From assembly GCF_051713825.1 (NCBI RefSeq), contig NZ_JBIOQR010000001.1, forward strand, positions 2,852,001 to 2,916,000: a DNA stretch of 64,000 nucleotides, given 5' to 3'. Shown here one piece after another: positions 54,410 through 63,466 of this stretch. The notes under the pieces were generated by a model. The model searched no databases. It worked only from the letters and a program-made list of their open reading frames with translations, and was not told where the DNA came from. Source of the stretch: Enterococcus_K sp051713825. GTDB lineage: Bacteria; Bacillota; Bacilli; Lactobacillales; Enterococcaceae. How positions within the stretch are numbered: position 1 is the first letter of the stretch; every line of letters starts with the position of its first letter. A program made the translations under genes and the position numbers.

Positions 54410-54925
54410 TTAGGTTAGGTTTCCAATAAACCATATGTCACCTGTATAGCTGATTATATTAGGAGCCCCCTCGTACGAAAGTGTTTCTTTATATCCTAGA
54501 ACACTAAAATTTTCTGGAACAAATAAATTTTCCTGCAACTCAAATTTTTTATGACCAGGTAGAGGTGACCACTTTTGATAGTTATCGTTTCTATCAAAAA
54601 AAACATTAAAATAATTATCCCCTTTGAATAGAATAATCTGAGAGCTCCATAAATGATTAAGAGTAATTGCAACAACTACTCGGTAAGTCTCTTGATCGAT
54701 TGGTTTTAACTCACTTAATTGTTGTGCCTTATTGATTAGTAATTGAATACATTGTATCTTAACTTTATTAGGCAGCTTAGGCGAATTAATAAAATTGTAA
54801 GTCGTCGGTAAATATAAGTGCCAATAGTCACCATTAATTGTAGGAAACTCCGCTGTATATTTAGCAACATGGTAAAACATTTTATTTAATTTCCGCCTAA
54901 TTCCTCTGACTTTTTTTGCTCTCAT
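54410..54925 (-). CDS. DUF3916-like protein, 171 aa
   Basis: A basic N-terminus (KKVRGIRRKLNKMFYHVAKY) is followed by YWHLYLPTTYNFINSPKLPNK (about 34-54), TYRVVVAITLNHLWSSQIIL and VFFDRNDNYQKWSPLP. These are the features I recall for DUF3916, a family in Bacillus and Lactobacillales. Some members sit near polymorphic toxins and may be immunity proteins; none is visible here. It has no signal peptide. It is a convergent lone gene and its codon use is AT-rich. Confidence 0.65.
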   Translation of the reverse strand: MRAKKVRGIRRKLNKMFYHVAKYTAEFPTINGDYWHLYLPTTYNFINSPKLPNKVKIQCIQLLINKAQQLSELKPIDQETYRVVVAITLNHLWSSQIILFKGDNYFNVFFDRNDNYQKWSPLPGHKKFELQENLFVPENFSVLGYKETLSYEGAPNIISYTGDIWFIGNLT

Positions 54926-55184
54926 AAAGATTCCTCTTTCAACATATTCTATTAAACTTTTTTACTGTAGTGGGATTTCCGAGTTATTTACTAACAGAAA
55001 ACTTACTCTATCTTTTTTAGATAGGGAATTGTATTATTGATGTTACACTGTATATAAATAATTATGCCATTGTAATTATATCATGAGCTAACTTACTGAT
55101 GAGTGATTTATCTGGCTATGCATGTTATTGATGAAATAGTTTCATAGTATAAAATATAGACGCAAATGCTAGGAGGATAGCTAC

Positions 55185-56264
55185 ATGTTAAAACCCAACA
55201 AACTAAAAAAAGGTGACAAAGTTGCGATTGTTAGCCTATCATCGGGCTTATTGGGTGAGCCCTATATTCGACATAATTTGGAGATTGGAACTAGACGCTT
55301 GAAAGAATTTGGTTTGGAGCCTATTTATATGCCTCACGCACTAAAAGGCATTGATTATATTGCCAATCATCCTGAAAAGAGAGCCGAAGATTTGATTGAA
55401 GCCTTCCGTGATGACTCAATTAAAGGAATTATCTGCGCAATTGGTGGCGATGATACTTATAAGACACTTCCTTATCTAATGGAGAACAAAGAATTCATTG
55501 AGTTAGTAAAAAATAAGCCCAAATTATTTACTGGTTTTTCAGATACCACGGTCAATCACTTCATGTTTTATAAGTTAGGCTTAACAACTTATTATGGCAT
55601 GGCACTGATCACTGACTTAGGAGAAATTAGCAACCAAATGCTGTCGTACACTGAAAAATATTTCAAGTATTATCTAAAAGATTCAAAAAACTATGGAAAA
55701 ATTACGCCAAGTGCTATCTGGTATGAAGAAAGAACTGATTTTTCCGCAAAAGCTATTGGTAAGAACAGGATAGCTCATAAAGATCACAAAGGGTATGAGC
55801 TATTACAAGGGAAATCAGTTTTTGAAGGAGAACTACTTGGCGGTTGCCTAGATAGTCTTTATGATATGCTTACGCCACATTTTCACCAAGATGAACCAGT
55901 CATTATTGAGCGTTATCATCTGTTCCCTACAGCCAATGACTGGCGAGGAAAGCTACTGTTTATTGAGACTTCTGAACTGAAAGAATCGCCAGAAGTAGTA
56001 AAAGAAATGCTGCTGGAGCTAAAAAGAAGAGGTTTGTTTCATCAGATTAATGGTATTATTTTTGGAAAACCACAAGATGAGACTTTTTACGAAGAATACA
56101 AAGAGGCGTTGATTAAAGTAATCGATAATAAAAATATCCCGATTGTTTGTAACGTGAATTTCGGTCATGCCACCCCTAGATGTGTCTTACCAATTGGAAT
56201 AAAGGCTCAAGTAGATGTAAACAAACAAGAAATCAAATTTTTGGAGAACCCTTTTAGTGATTAA
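55185..56264 (+). CDS. S66-family peptidase (LD-carboxypeptidase/MccF-like)
   Basis: The 359-residue protein has the nucleophile Ser119 in GFSDTT, Glu in LLFIETSE (about 257) and His in NFGHATPRCVLPIG (about 331), completing the Ser-Glu-His triad. The N-terminal LKKGDKVAIVSLSSG is the S66 opening. MccF homologues cleave the amide bond of microcin C-like acyl-adenylates, and LD-carboxypeptidases trim peptidoglycan. This protein's length and its IGGDDTYKTLPYL stretch fit the MccF branch better. TAGGAGG precedes the ATG. There is no signal peptide. Confidence 0.88.
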   Translation: MLKPNKLKKGDKVAIVSLSSGLLGEPYIRHNLEIGTRRLKEFGLEPIYMPHALKGIDYIANHPEKRAEDLIEAFRDDSIKGIICAIGGDDTYKTLPYLMENKEFIELVKNKPKLFTGFSDTTVNHFMFYKLGLTTYYGMALITDLGEISNQMLSYTEKYFKYYLKDSKNYGKITPSAIWYEERTDFSAKAIGKNRIAHKDHKGYELLQGKSVFEGELLGGCLDSLYDMLTPHFHQDEPVIIERYHLFPTANDWRGKLLFIETSELKESPEVVKEMLLELKRRGLFHQINGIIFGKPQDETFYEEYKEALIKVIDNKNIPIVCNVNFGHATPRCVLPIGIKAQVDVNKQEIKFLENPFSD

Positions 56265-56362
56265 TCAGAGGATGACAGGATATCTCTACATTTGAATCCA
56301 CGATAAAATAATGCTACAAATCAGTTATTCGGAAGTCTTGAAATAATCCATCGCATTCCACG

Positions 56363-56414
56363 AAATAAATTCCCTTGTAAGACAGAGTCACCAATCAGAC
56401 AGGGGAATTTATTT
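56363..56414. terminator. Hairpin between the S66 gene and the sulfur cluster
   Basis: The arms aaataaattccctt and aggggaatttattt (13 of 14 paired) enclose 24 bases. It lies about 100 bases after both convergent stop codons and could end either transcript, though there is no long T run. Confidence 0.5.
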
Positions 56415-56512
56415 ATGAAAAACAGAGCTAAGATCCTCTCATGCTAGCAGAACTACTCCCACTACATCCCTTTTTAAAGCTTTCATGCTTCCTATAATCC
56501 CAATATTCTACG

Positions 56513-57280
56513 TTAGCCCATAATACGATTCAAGATACGACTCTTCAATTGAACAAATTTCTCATCGCTTTTAACTCGATTATCTCTTTCTAAAGCAATA
56601 CGAGCATAATGAACATCATATGATTCAATAATCGAACCTGGACCACTAGACATAACCAATATCTTTGTTCCTAAAGATAGAGCTTCCTCAATATCATGTG
56701 TGATTAAGAAAATAGTCTTATTGTTCTCTAACCAAATTCTACGAAGTAAAGCTTGCATATTAATCCGTGTCAACGCATCTAGCGCACCAAATGGCTCATC
56801 CATCAAAAGTAACTCTGGTTCATTTGCTAAAGCTCGAGCCATTGAAACTCGTTGTTTCATTCCACCAGATAGTTCGAATGGATATCGTTTGGCAGCTGAT
56901 TTCATATCTATTTGCTTTAAAAAATAGTCACTGATTCTATTCCGTTCTTCTTTAGGAACTTTTCGAACCTTTAAGCCATATTCAATATTTTTTTCAACAT
57001 TCAACCAAGGATATAGTGTCGGTGATTGAAAGACCACGCCTCTATTCCAGCTTGGACTCGTAATCTCCCTGCCTTTCATATAACAACTCCCTGATGTTGG
57101 CTTCAAATAACCTGCAATCATCTTTAATAATGTGGTTTTGCCACACCCGGAAGGCCCAACTAGACAAATAAAATCGCCTTGATTAATCGTCAAATCAATA
57201 GGTTTTATTGCTTGTATTTGTTCTTCTTTTGATTGATAAACAATTTCTGCTTGGCAAACTTCCAGCAGCTTTTCTATCAT
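56513..57280 (-). CDS. ABC transporter ATPase of the sulfonate/taurine/nitrate type (SsuB/TauB-like)
   Basis: The 255-residue ATPase has Walker A GPSGCGKTT, the Q-loop GVVFQSPTLYPWL, signature LSGGMKQR, Walker B LLLMDEPFGALD and switch LITHDIEEAL. This is the standard form for NitT/TauT importers. Together with the binding lipoprotein and the permease it makes one transporter. It is the last gene of the run. The substrate is inferred from the sulfur-related neighbours: a sulfonate or other organosulfur compound. Confidence 0.92.
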   Translation of the reverse strand: MIEKLLEVCQAEIVYQSKEEQIQAIKPIDLTINQGDFICLVGPSGCGKTTLLKMIAGYLKPTSGSCYMKGREITSPSWNRGVVFQSPTLYPWLNVEKNIEYGLKVRKVPKEERNRISDYFLKQIDMKSAAKRYPFELSGGMKQRVSMARALANEPELLLMDEPFGALDALTRINMQALLRRIWLENNKTIFLITHDIEEALSLGTKILVMSSGPGSIIESYDVHYARIALERDNRVKSDEKFVQLKSRILNRIMG

Positions 57281-57306
57281 TTTTCCACCTTCTAAATTCC
57301 TATTGT

Positions 57307-58350
57307 TTATTTTGAACGATTGATTAGTTTTTCAATATAACTGGAGTTGATAAACTGATGAACCTCTTCTTCACTTGGTACTTCAGAGAGGGACTTTTGT
57401 TCTTTCAAAAATTTCGCTGTATCTATAAAAACTTGATGGTATTGACCAGGTTTTTTCATTGTACCAAAATATTTCTCTGATAACTGCTCTTTGGGTGTCA
57501 GCCATGTAGAACCTTTCATTTGTGCTAGAGCTTCTTCTGGTTCAATTTCTAAATCTTTAGAGACAATTTTTGATGCAGTCTTAGCATCCTCCCAATACAA
57601 TTCGCGGCCTTTTGACATTACTGCTAAATAATCAACAACTAGTTCTGGATATTTTGCAGAAAAATCTTTGCGAACTAAATCAATATTTGTTGTCATATAA
57701 CCTTTTTCTGCCAATTTTTCACTATCAGTCAGTCTTGTTCCAGTCTCCTCTATTTTTGCTAACGTTGGTTGCCACGTATAGGCGGCATCAATATCACCAC
57801 GTTCCCATGCTGCCACAATCTCTGCTGTTTGCATATCAAGTAGTTGGACATCCTTTTCAATCCCGGCTTCTTGCAAAGCCTTCAATAATGAAAAATGTGC
57901 TGTGGAGCTAAAGGGAACAGCCACTTTCTTGTCTTTTAAATCGGCAACCGTTGTAATTTCAGAATCCTTTTGAGCAACTAAAGCTTCATTGCTTCCAAGA
58001 ACATCGTGAATCCAGATTAATTCAACAGATAGATTTTTAGATAATGCGACTACTCCGTTAGTGTAACCCATTTCTGCAAAATCAATACTCCCAGATGCGA
58101 ATGCTTGGTTAGCCGCCACACCTGAATCAAAAAAAATAAAATTTGTCTTGATTCCTTTATCTGTAAAATAATCATCAAAGTACCCTTCTGAAATAGCCAC
58201 CTGTTTATCATTGGGCACTCGAATAATCCCTATGTTGACTTCTTTTGGTAGTCCTGTATCATTGTCTTCTGCTTTTCTCTTGGTATCGCCACATGAAGTC
58301 AGTAATAATCCCACCATAACCATTGCAGCAATGATTTTTAATTTATTCAT
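57307..58350 (-). CDS. ABC substrate-binding lipoprotein (SsuA/TauA-like)
   Basis: The 347-residue protein has a lipoprotein signal with lipobox LLLTSC (Cys20) and the NMT1/TauA fold: NIGIIRVPNDKQVAISEGYF, AANQAFASGSIDFAEMGYTN, VAVPFSSTAHFSLLKAL and AWERGDIDAAYTWQPTLAKI. The last motif is near invariant in taurine and sulfonate binding proteins. It lies 26 bases before the ATPase gene and 73 bases after the permease gene. Confidence 0.92.
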   Translation of the reverse strand: MNKLKIIAAMVMVGLLLTSCGDTKRKAEDNDTGLPKEVNIGIIRVPNDKQVAISEGYFDDYFTDKGIKTNFIFFDSGVAANQAFASGSIDFAEMGYTNGVVALSKNLSVELIWIHDVLGSNEALVAQKDSEITTVADLKDKKVAVPFSSTAHFSLLKALQEAGIEKDVQLLDMQTAEIVAAWERGDIDAAYTWQPTLAKIEETGTRLTDSEKLAEKGYMTTNIDLVRKDFSAKYPELVVDYLAVMSKGRELYWEDAKTASKIVSKDLEIEPEEALAQMKGSTWLTPKEQLSEKYFGTMKKPGQYHQVFIDTAKFLKEQKSLSEVPSEEEVHQFINSSYIEKLINRSK

Positions 58351-58423
58351 AATACACCTCCACCTCCTTGCGCCTGGGAAAATTAAGAGTGTATTCTCCC
58401 AATCTGAATATTTAACCTTTCAA

Positions 58424-59203
58424 CTATTCTTCCCAAAAAACGATTCTTTTTTCAATTTGACGTAGAATAAAGTCCAATAAAACACCTGTGATCCCCATAA
58501 TTATGATTCCAACAAACATCACATCGCTTTTCAAGTAACGGCTAGCATCTATCACCATCCATCCAATCCCACTAGTGGCAGCAACCATTTCAGCCGCTAC
58601 CAGTGTTGTATAGGCCACGCCAACAGCTGTTCTAATTCCTGTAAAAATTTGTGGTAAGCATGCTGGAAAAACAATAGTGAAAAAAACTTGTTGCTTGTTT
58701 GCACCAAGGGACTCCCCACTTAATACATAGTCTTTGTTTATTCTTGAAACGGCCGAGACACATGATACATAGATTGGGGCAAATGCCGCCAAGAACAATA
58801 ACGTTATTTTAGACGTGTCATCAATACCTAACCAAAGAATTAATAGTGTATAGTAAGCCAGTGGAGGCAGAGGACGATAAAACTGAACTAATGAATCAAT
58901 GATTGCTCTAAAGAACACAAAATACCCACTCAACAAACCCAGAGGAACTGCCGTTACAATGGCAAAAAATACAGCAATAAACATTCGATAGAAGCTGTCT
59001 ACTAGCTGTTTCCACAAAGACATGCCGTTGTAGCCGTGTTTTAGAATATCTATGAATGTGCGCCACGTTTCTTGTGGTGTCGGAACCAACTTAGAATCAA
59101 TTAAGCGAGTATTCGTTGTAATCCACCAAATTCCAAGCAAGATAACCCAAGTTAATAGAACCATTAAACTAAATTTCTTTTTACTAATTTCTTTCATAGT
59201 CAT
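58424..59203 (-). CDS. ABC permease (SsuC/TauC-like)
   Basis: The 259-residue permease has six membrane segments and the docking loop ESLGANKQQVFFTIVFPACL (about 165-185). The opening (WWITTNTRLIDSKLVPTPQE, then VDSFYRMFIAVFFAI) matches SsuC/TauC proteins. It is the first gene of the transporter trio and lies about 80 bases after the CoA-disulfide reductase gene. Confidence 0.92.
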   Translation of the reverse strand: MTMKEISKKKFSLMVLLTWVILLGIWWITTNTRLIDSKLVPTPQETWRTFIDILKHGYNGMSLWKQLVDSFYRMFIAVFFAIVTAVPLGLLSGYFVFFRAIIDSLVQFYRPLPPLAYYTLLILWLGIDDTSKITLLFLAAFAPIYVSCVSAVSRINKDYVLSGESLGANKQQVFFTIVFPACLPQIFTGIRTAVGVAYTTLVAAEMVAATSGIGWMVIDASRYLKSDVMFVGIIIMGITGVLLDFILRQIEKRIVFWEE

Positions 59204-59249
59204 TTCCTTAATGAAAGCAATGGATTAACGCTACTTTCTAAGAGTTTAA

Positions 59250-59276
59250 CTCACCATACAAAAATTGCATGGTGAG
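59250..59276. terminator. Hairpin between the CoA-disulfide reductase and permease genes
   Basis: Perfect 8-bp stem ctcaccat against atggtgag with an 11-base loop. The T run lies on the plus-strand side, so it is a poor terminator for the minus-strand operon. It may be a leader hairpin or give partial termination. Confidence 0.4.
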
Positions 59277-59283
59277 CATTTTT

Positions 59284-60987
59284 TTACATTAAGTCAAAAC
59301 GATAGTTCGTAACGATTGGTTCACGATTTTTTGTTTGGTCATTAAAGTATTCATACACACTTAGACCCAAAAATGATCCTTGTATGTTCGAGACATTATC
59401 AAAGCCAAGCATCCCTAAAGCCCTACACATATTGTAACTGCGTTGGCTAGACAAACAATGCACATACACTGGCTGGTCGTCTGGAATTTCATCTAACCGA
59501 TCGCGAAATTCACTCATCGGGATATTTACAGCATTTTTGATATGGCCCTCTGCATATTCAGCAGATTCACGACCATCAATAATAAATGCATTGTCTTCGA
59601 CTAATTGACGAATTTCAGTGACTGGGATTTGTTGATACTCCCCATTTAAAATATTCAACCCAACGAGTGCTGCCATATTGGTAACATCTTTCGCTGTCCC
59701 ATACTCCGGGGAATAAGATAATTCTACCTCAGCTAAATCTTGTAAATTTCCATTCATTGTAATCATCGTTGCAATAACATCAATTCGTTTATCAACATTT
59801 CCTTGACCAATCGCCTGTGCCCCTAAAATTTGACCAGAAGGAACAGCAAAAATTAATTTAAAAAATAATGGTTTAGCATCTGGCATTAAGCCTACTTTAT
59901 CTTTCGGAATAACATAAGCAGTTTGATAATCTATCCCCTCTGCTTGACATTCTTTTTCATTTAACCCAGTTCGTGCTGCATTTAAATCAAATACTCGGAC
60001 AACAGAAGAGCCGATAACTCCTTTATTTCGATACGTCCGTCCATAGATATGATCGGCAGCCGCACGCGCTTGTCGCTGAGCCGGCCCAGCCATTGTTAAC
60101 CGTGTCTTTTTACCTGTTTGCATATGTGTCACTTCGATAGCATCACCAACAGCATAGATATGTTTATCTGATGTCTGATAATGATGATTGACATCTATAC
60201 CACCAGTTTCTGTAATCTTCAATCCTGATTGCTGGGCTAAGTCTGTTTCTGGAGTAACGCCAATTGCCACTACAACAGCTTTAGCCGGTATTTTTTTACC
60301 AGATGCTAAGACAACATGTTCTAGTGTAATTTCAACCACGCTATCTTCAACAATTAAATTGATTTTCTTATCTAAGAGTTCTTTGTGTAAAATTTGAGCC
60401 ATATCATAATCAAATGGCTTCATTATTTGATTCGTAGCTTCGATTAAACTGATATTCTTCCCCGCTAATTTTAGGTTTTCAGCCACTTCTAATCCAATAA
60501 AGCCTCCCCCTACAACAACGATGTCTTCAATCTGTTTTTCATCAATGTATTGTTTGATTGCAACAATATCTGGAACGTTTCGCACAGAAAAGACATTTTC
60601 AGCATCAATCCCTTTAATACTGCTTGGCATAATTGCTCGTGCCCCAGGAGATAGAATCAACTCATCGTATGGCTCATCTAAATGCTCACCGGTTTCCCTA
60701 TTTTTAACTGTTACCGTTTTTTCGTCTTTATTAATAGAAATAACTTCATTATTGACTTTTGCAATAATATTATATTGTTTCTTAAACTGTATCGGGCTCA
60801 TTAAAACTAAATCATTAGCATCTGGTATCGTGCCACTTAAATGAAATGGTAAACAACAATTTGAAAAAGATACGAACGGACCTCTCTCAAATAGGACAAT
60901 CTCTGCCAACTCATCCAAACGACGGATACGTGCTGCTGCTGAGGCGCCGCCAGCAACGCCACCAATTACTACAATCTTTTTTGACAT
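59284..60987 (-). CDS. CoA-disulfide reductase with C-terminal rhodanese domain
   Basis: The 567-residue flavoprotein has an FAD-binding start IGGVAGGASAAARIRRL, active-site Cys44 in SFSNC, an NAD(P)H-binding GGGFIGLEVAENLK, then a dimerisation domain to about 440 and a rhodanese domain (about 455-560) with active Cys511 in HCLSSQRS. CoADR-Rhd fusions reduce CoA disulfides, per- and polysulfides and handle sulfane sulfur, as in Npsr and B. anthracis enzymes. With YeeE and the ABC genes next to it, a role in converting imported sulfur is likely. GGAGGG precedes the ATG. Confidence 0.93.
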   Translation of the reverse strand: MSKKIVVIGGVAGGASAAARIRRLDELAEIVLFERGPFVSFSNCCLPFHLSGTIPDANDLVLMSPIQFKKQYNIIAKVNNEVISINKDEKTVTVKNRETGEHLDEPYDELILSPGARAIMPSSIKGIDAENVFSVRNVPDIVAIKQYIDEKQIEDIVVVGGGFIGLEVAENLKLAGKNISLIEATNQIMKPFDYDMAQILHKELLDKKINLIVEDSVVEITLEHVVLASGKKIPAKAVVVAIGVTPETDLAQQSGLKITETGGIDVNHHYQTSDKHIYAVGDAIEVTHMQTGKKTRLTMAGPAQRQARAAADHIYGRTYRNKGVIGSSVVRVFDLNAARTGLNEKECQAEGIDYQTAYVIPKDKVGLMPDAKPLFFKLIFAVPSGQILGAQAIGQGNVDKRIDVIATMITMNGNLQDLAEVELSYSPEYGTAKDVTNMAALVGLNILNGEYQQIPVTEIRQLVEDNAFIIDGRESAEYAEGHIKNAVNIPMSEFRDRLDEIPDDQPVYVHCLSSQRSYNMCRALGMLGFDNVSNIQGSFLGLSVYEYFNDQTKNREPIVTNYRFDLM

Positions 60988-61040
60988 ATTTTTCCCTCCA
61001 AAAGAATAACTTTTTTACGAATCTATTTAATCAGTTTTGA

Positions 61041-62357
61041 CTACAATTTAGGAAGTGTACAAGCTTTGCCTGCAAATACTTTTAATGCGAAAACACCGCC
61101 TGAAATCATAGCAATTAAGAAAACCCATCCTGAAATAGAGAATGTACTCATAGCAGAATATAACGCGCCAACGTTACAGCCTTTTGCAAAACGTGCACCG
61201 AACCCCATCAATAACCCACCAGCAATAAAATATCCTGCGTCCTTCACTTTAAAATTGAAATTCAATTTAAAACGTCCAGCCAGTAAAAAGGCTAGCAAGG
61301 CACCTATAATCAGCCCAAAGTTTCGAATGGTTCCACCATCAAACCAAATGCCGCCTGATATTTCTTGTGACAATTCAACTAGCTTAGTGTTGGTAAAATG
61401 TAGCCCAAATGCTTCCCCAACAAACACACTCATTTTAGAAAATGATGACGTAACCCCCCAGGCTTTATGCTGAGTCACTAATATAAATACCCAGATAAAA
61501 GCGATTAGTATTCCACCACGCATGAATGTCCAGCGCTCAATAAATAATTTGTGATAGGCCTTTTCAAAGAGTGTGAGTGAGTGATTATTATCTGCTGGCT
61601 TTTCAAAATCTTCCCAATCGCCCAGAGGATCATGATAACTTCCCAGAGCCTTTCGTTTAATTTCGTATTTCACAGCAAGAGAGTATAACAAGACTAACCC
61701 TAACAGTGATAGCAGTATCGCCGCAAAAAAACCAAAAGTCTCAGGCAAATATACTTGCATTCCAATCTTACCAATTGTTGTTCCATCAACAATTTTGCGA
61801 GCTATTTCGCCAGGTGCTGAACCGATGATAAAAAAAATTAAGGTAACAAACGCGCGGCCTTCTCCTTCCCCTAAATCTGTCAAAGTTCCAGAAGCACAGC
61901 CCCCAGAAAAAATCATTCCGATTCCAAAACATAGTCCACCAACAATCGTTGCAATATTCGTAAATGCAACATTCTGTGTACCTGGAATAATAGCTTGTCC
62001 TTTTTCAGCTAAGTAATCAGGTACTGCACCAGCTTGGGCTGAATACCATTGAATCCCCAAAGTAATAAACATTGTGATAGCAAACATAATAATAAGTGCC
62101 TTTGATAAACTACCTTCTCCTCGTACAAAAATCCTTTTAATTCCTCCCGCAAAACCAAACCGAGCTCTTGATAAAACATACCCCATCAATACTCCTGCAA
62201 AAAGATGCATTGCTAGAGAGGCTTTTACATTGTTCAAATAAAAGCCTAACCCGACTAACACTACAACAACAATGGCCCCAATGATTGGTTGGCTATTGAA
62301 TATCAAGCGCTGTGTCCCTACTGAATCTACCTCATTCTGATGTCCAATTTCTTGCAT
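61041..62357 (-). CDS. YeeE/YedE-family (TsuA-like) thiosulfate or sulfur-compound transporter
   Basis: The 438-residue membrane protein has about a dozen hydrophobic segments. The family's functional cysteines are all present: Cys154 in SGGCASGTL, Cys394 in AKGCNVGALY and Cys433 in AGKACTLPKL near the C-terminus, as in TsuA, which conducts thiosulfate through Cys-lined sites. Some long members are linked with selenium metabolism, but no selenium genes are near. The usual TusA/TsuB small partner is not found next to it. ATG 62357 follows AGAGGAG; the longer frame to 62381 lacks a site. Confidence 0.9.
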   Translation of the reverse strand: MQEIGHQNEVDSVGTQRLIFNSQPIIGAIVVVVLVGLGFYLNNVKASLAMHLFAGVLMGYVLSRARFGFAGGIKRIFVRGEGSLSKALIIMFAITMFITLGIQWYSAQAGAVPDYLAEKGQAIIPGTQNVAFTNIATIVGGLCFGIGMIFSGGCASGTLTDLGEGEGRAFVTLIFFIIGSAPGEIARKIVDGTTIGKIGMQVYLPETFGFFAAILLSLLGLVLLYSLAVKYEIKRKALGSYHDPLGDWEDFEKPADNNHSLTLFEKAYHKLFIERWTFMRGGILIAFIWVFILVTQHKAWGVTSSFSKMSVFVGEAFGLHFTNTKLVELSQEISGGIWFDGGTIRNFGLIIGALLAFLLAGRFKLNFNFKVKDAGYFIAGGLLMGFGARFAKGCNVGALYSAMSTFSISGWVFLIAMISGGVFALKVFAGKACTLPKL

Positions 62358-62599
62358 TCTTCCACTCCTCTTGTATTCCATTTCACAAATAATTCAATTT
62401 GGAAAGCACCTGATGAAATGAACTAAATATATTTCGTGAATGCTTTCTCTTGTTAAAGAGTACACCTAATAGCAGCTTCCGTAAAATCGTTTATTTTTAT
62501 TCACTTATAAGATATACTTATGGATACAATCAAATTGTGATTTTTTACACAATCAAACAAAGCGTATTCTATATTTTCAGAGAGGAAGTCCATTCACTT
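62358..62599. promoter_or_regulatory. Divergent control region of the sulfur cluster
   Basis: The 242 bases between the YeeE/YedE and LysR genes hold both promoters and presumably the LysR operators. A GATATACTTATGG stretch near 62511 could contain the LysR -10 (TATACT). An ORF extends the LysR frame upstream through here but without a ribosome binding site. No known riboswitch is recognised. Confidence 0.4.
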
Positions 62600-63466
62600 A
62601 TGCTAGACTACCGTTATCAAACCTTTATAACTTTGTCTAAAACCTTAAACTACACGCAAGCGTCCTTAGAACTAAACCTCAGCCAACCTGCCGTTACACA
62701 GCACATTCAGTATCTACAAAATGATTTAGGTGTTCCTTTATTTAATTACCAAAATCGTCATCTGAAATTGACAAAACAAGGGATCTATTTACTCGAGCGT
62801 CTCGAACAAATATTGCCCGAAATCGAGATAACTCGTAACACGTTGCAAAATAAGCAAACAATAAAAATCGGCTGTGGTCGTACTGTTGGAGAATACATCT
62901 TATTCGAAAAAGGGACTCCTCTCACAAGCTTTTTTAACAGAAAAGATATCGAGCTTTCCATAGATACAACCAGTGTTTTATTAACAAAGCTACAAGAGGG
63001 GCAGATTGATATAGGGATTATTGCGGGTATCCTAAATTCTGATAACTATAATTTAACTCCTTTTATTAAACAGGAACTAATTGGGGTTTGTGCCGTAGAC
63101 AATAATCGCGCTATGCAAGCTCATTGTCTAGCTGATCTGCTACCCGAGTCTCTCATTTTACGGGAAGAAGGATCCGGCGTAACAGATATTTTGAAACAAA
63201 AATTTCATAATGAACACTTAAAGACACAGGACTTTGAACGATGTAGTCAAATTGCAACAACCACTATTATAAAAAAGAGAGTATCCGAAAATAGAGGAGT
63301 AAGTTTTCTATTTGAAGCCTCAGTAGAAAAAGAGTTAAAGAACCAGACATTAAAAAAAATTCCACTTGAACAATTATTCATAGAATACTTTTATTTAGTC
63401 ACGCTCAAAGGGAAAAAAATTGACCCTCAAATAATGGCCGAGTTGGTTTTGTTGCAACAGCTTTAA
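62600..63466 (+). CDS. LysR-family regulator of the sulfur cluster (CysL/CmbR-like)
   Basis: The 288-residue protein has an N-terminal HTH (YQTFITLSKTLNYTQASLEL, then NLSQPAVTQHIQYLQNDLGV) and a periplasmic-binding-like effector domain (TIKIGCGRTVGEYILFEKGT onwards). It is divergent from the YeeE/YedE gene, which is usual for LysR controllers. AGAGGAAG lies somewhat far (about 13 bases) from the ATG at 62600; the upstream frame to 62450 has no better start. Effectors of relatives in sulfur control include O-acetylserine. Confidence 0.9.
   Translation: MLDYRYQTFITLSKTLNYTQASLELNLSQPAVTQHIQYLQNDLGVPLFNYQNRHLKLTKQGIYLLERLEQILPEIEITRNTLQNKQTIKIGCGRTVGEYILFEKGTPLTSFFNRKDIELSIDTTSVLLTKLQEGQIDIGIIAGILNSDNYNLTPFIKQELIGVCAVDNNRAMQAHCLADLLPESLILREEGSGVTDILKQKFHNEHLKTQDFERCSQIATTTIIKKRVSENRGVSFLFEASVEKELKNQTLKKIPLEQLFIEYFYLVTLKGKKIDPQIMAELVLLQQL

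Noticed and set aside
59250..59276. Strong terminator for the CoA-disulfide reductase gene
   Set aside because: The T run is on the wrong side for minus-strand transcription, so it is listed as a hairpin with low confidence.
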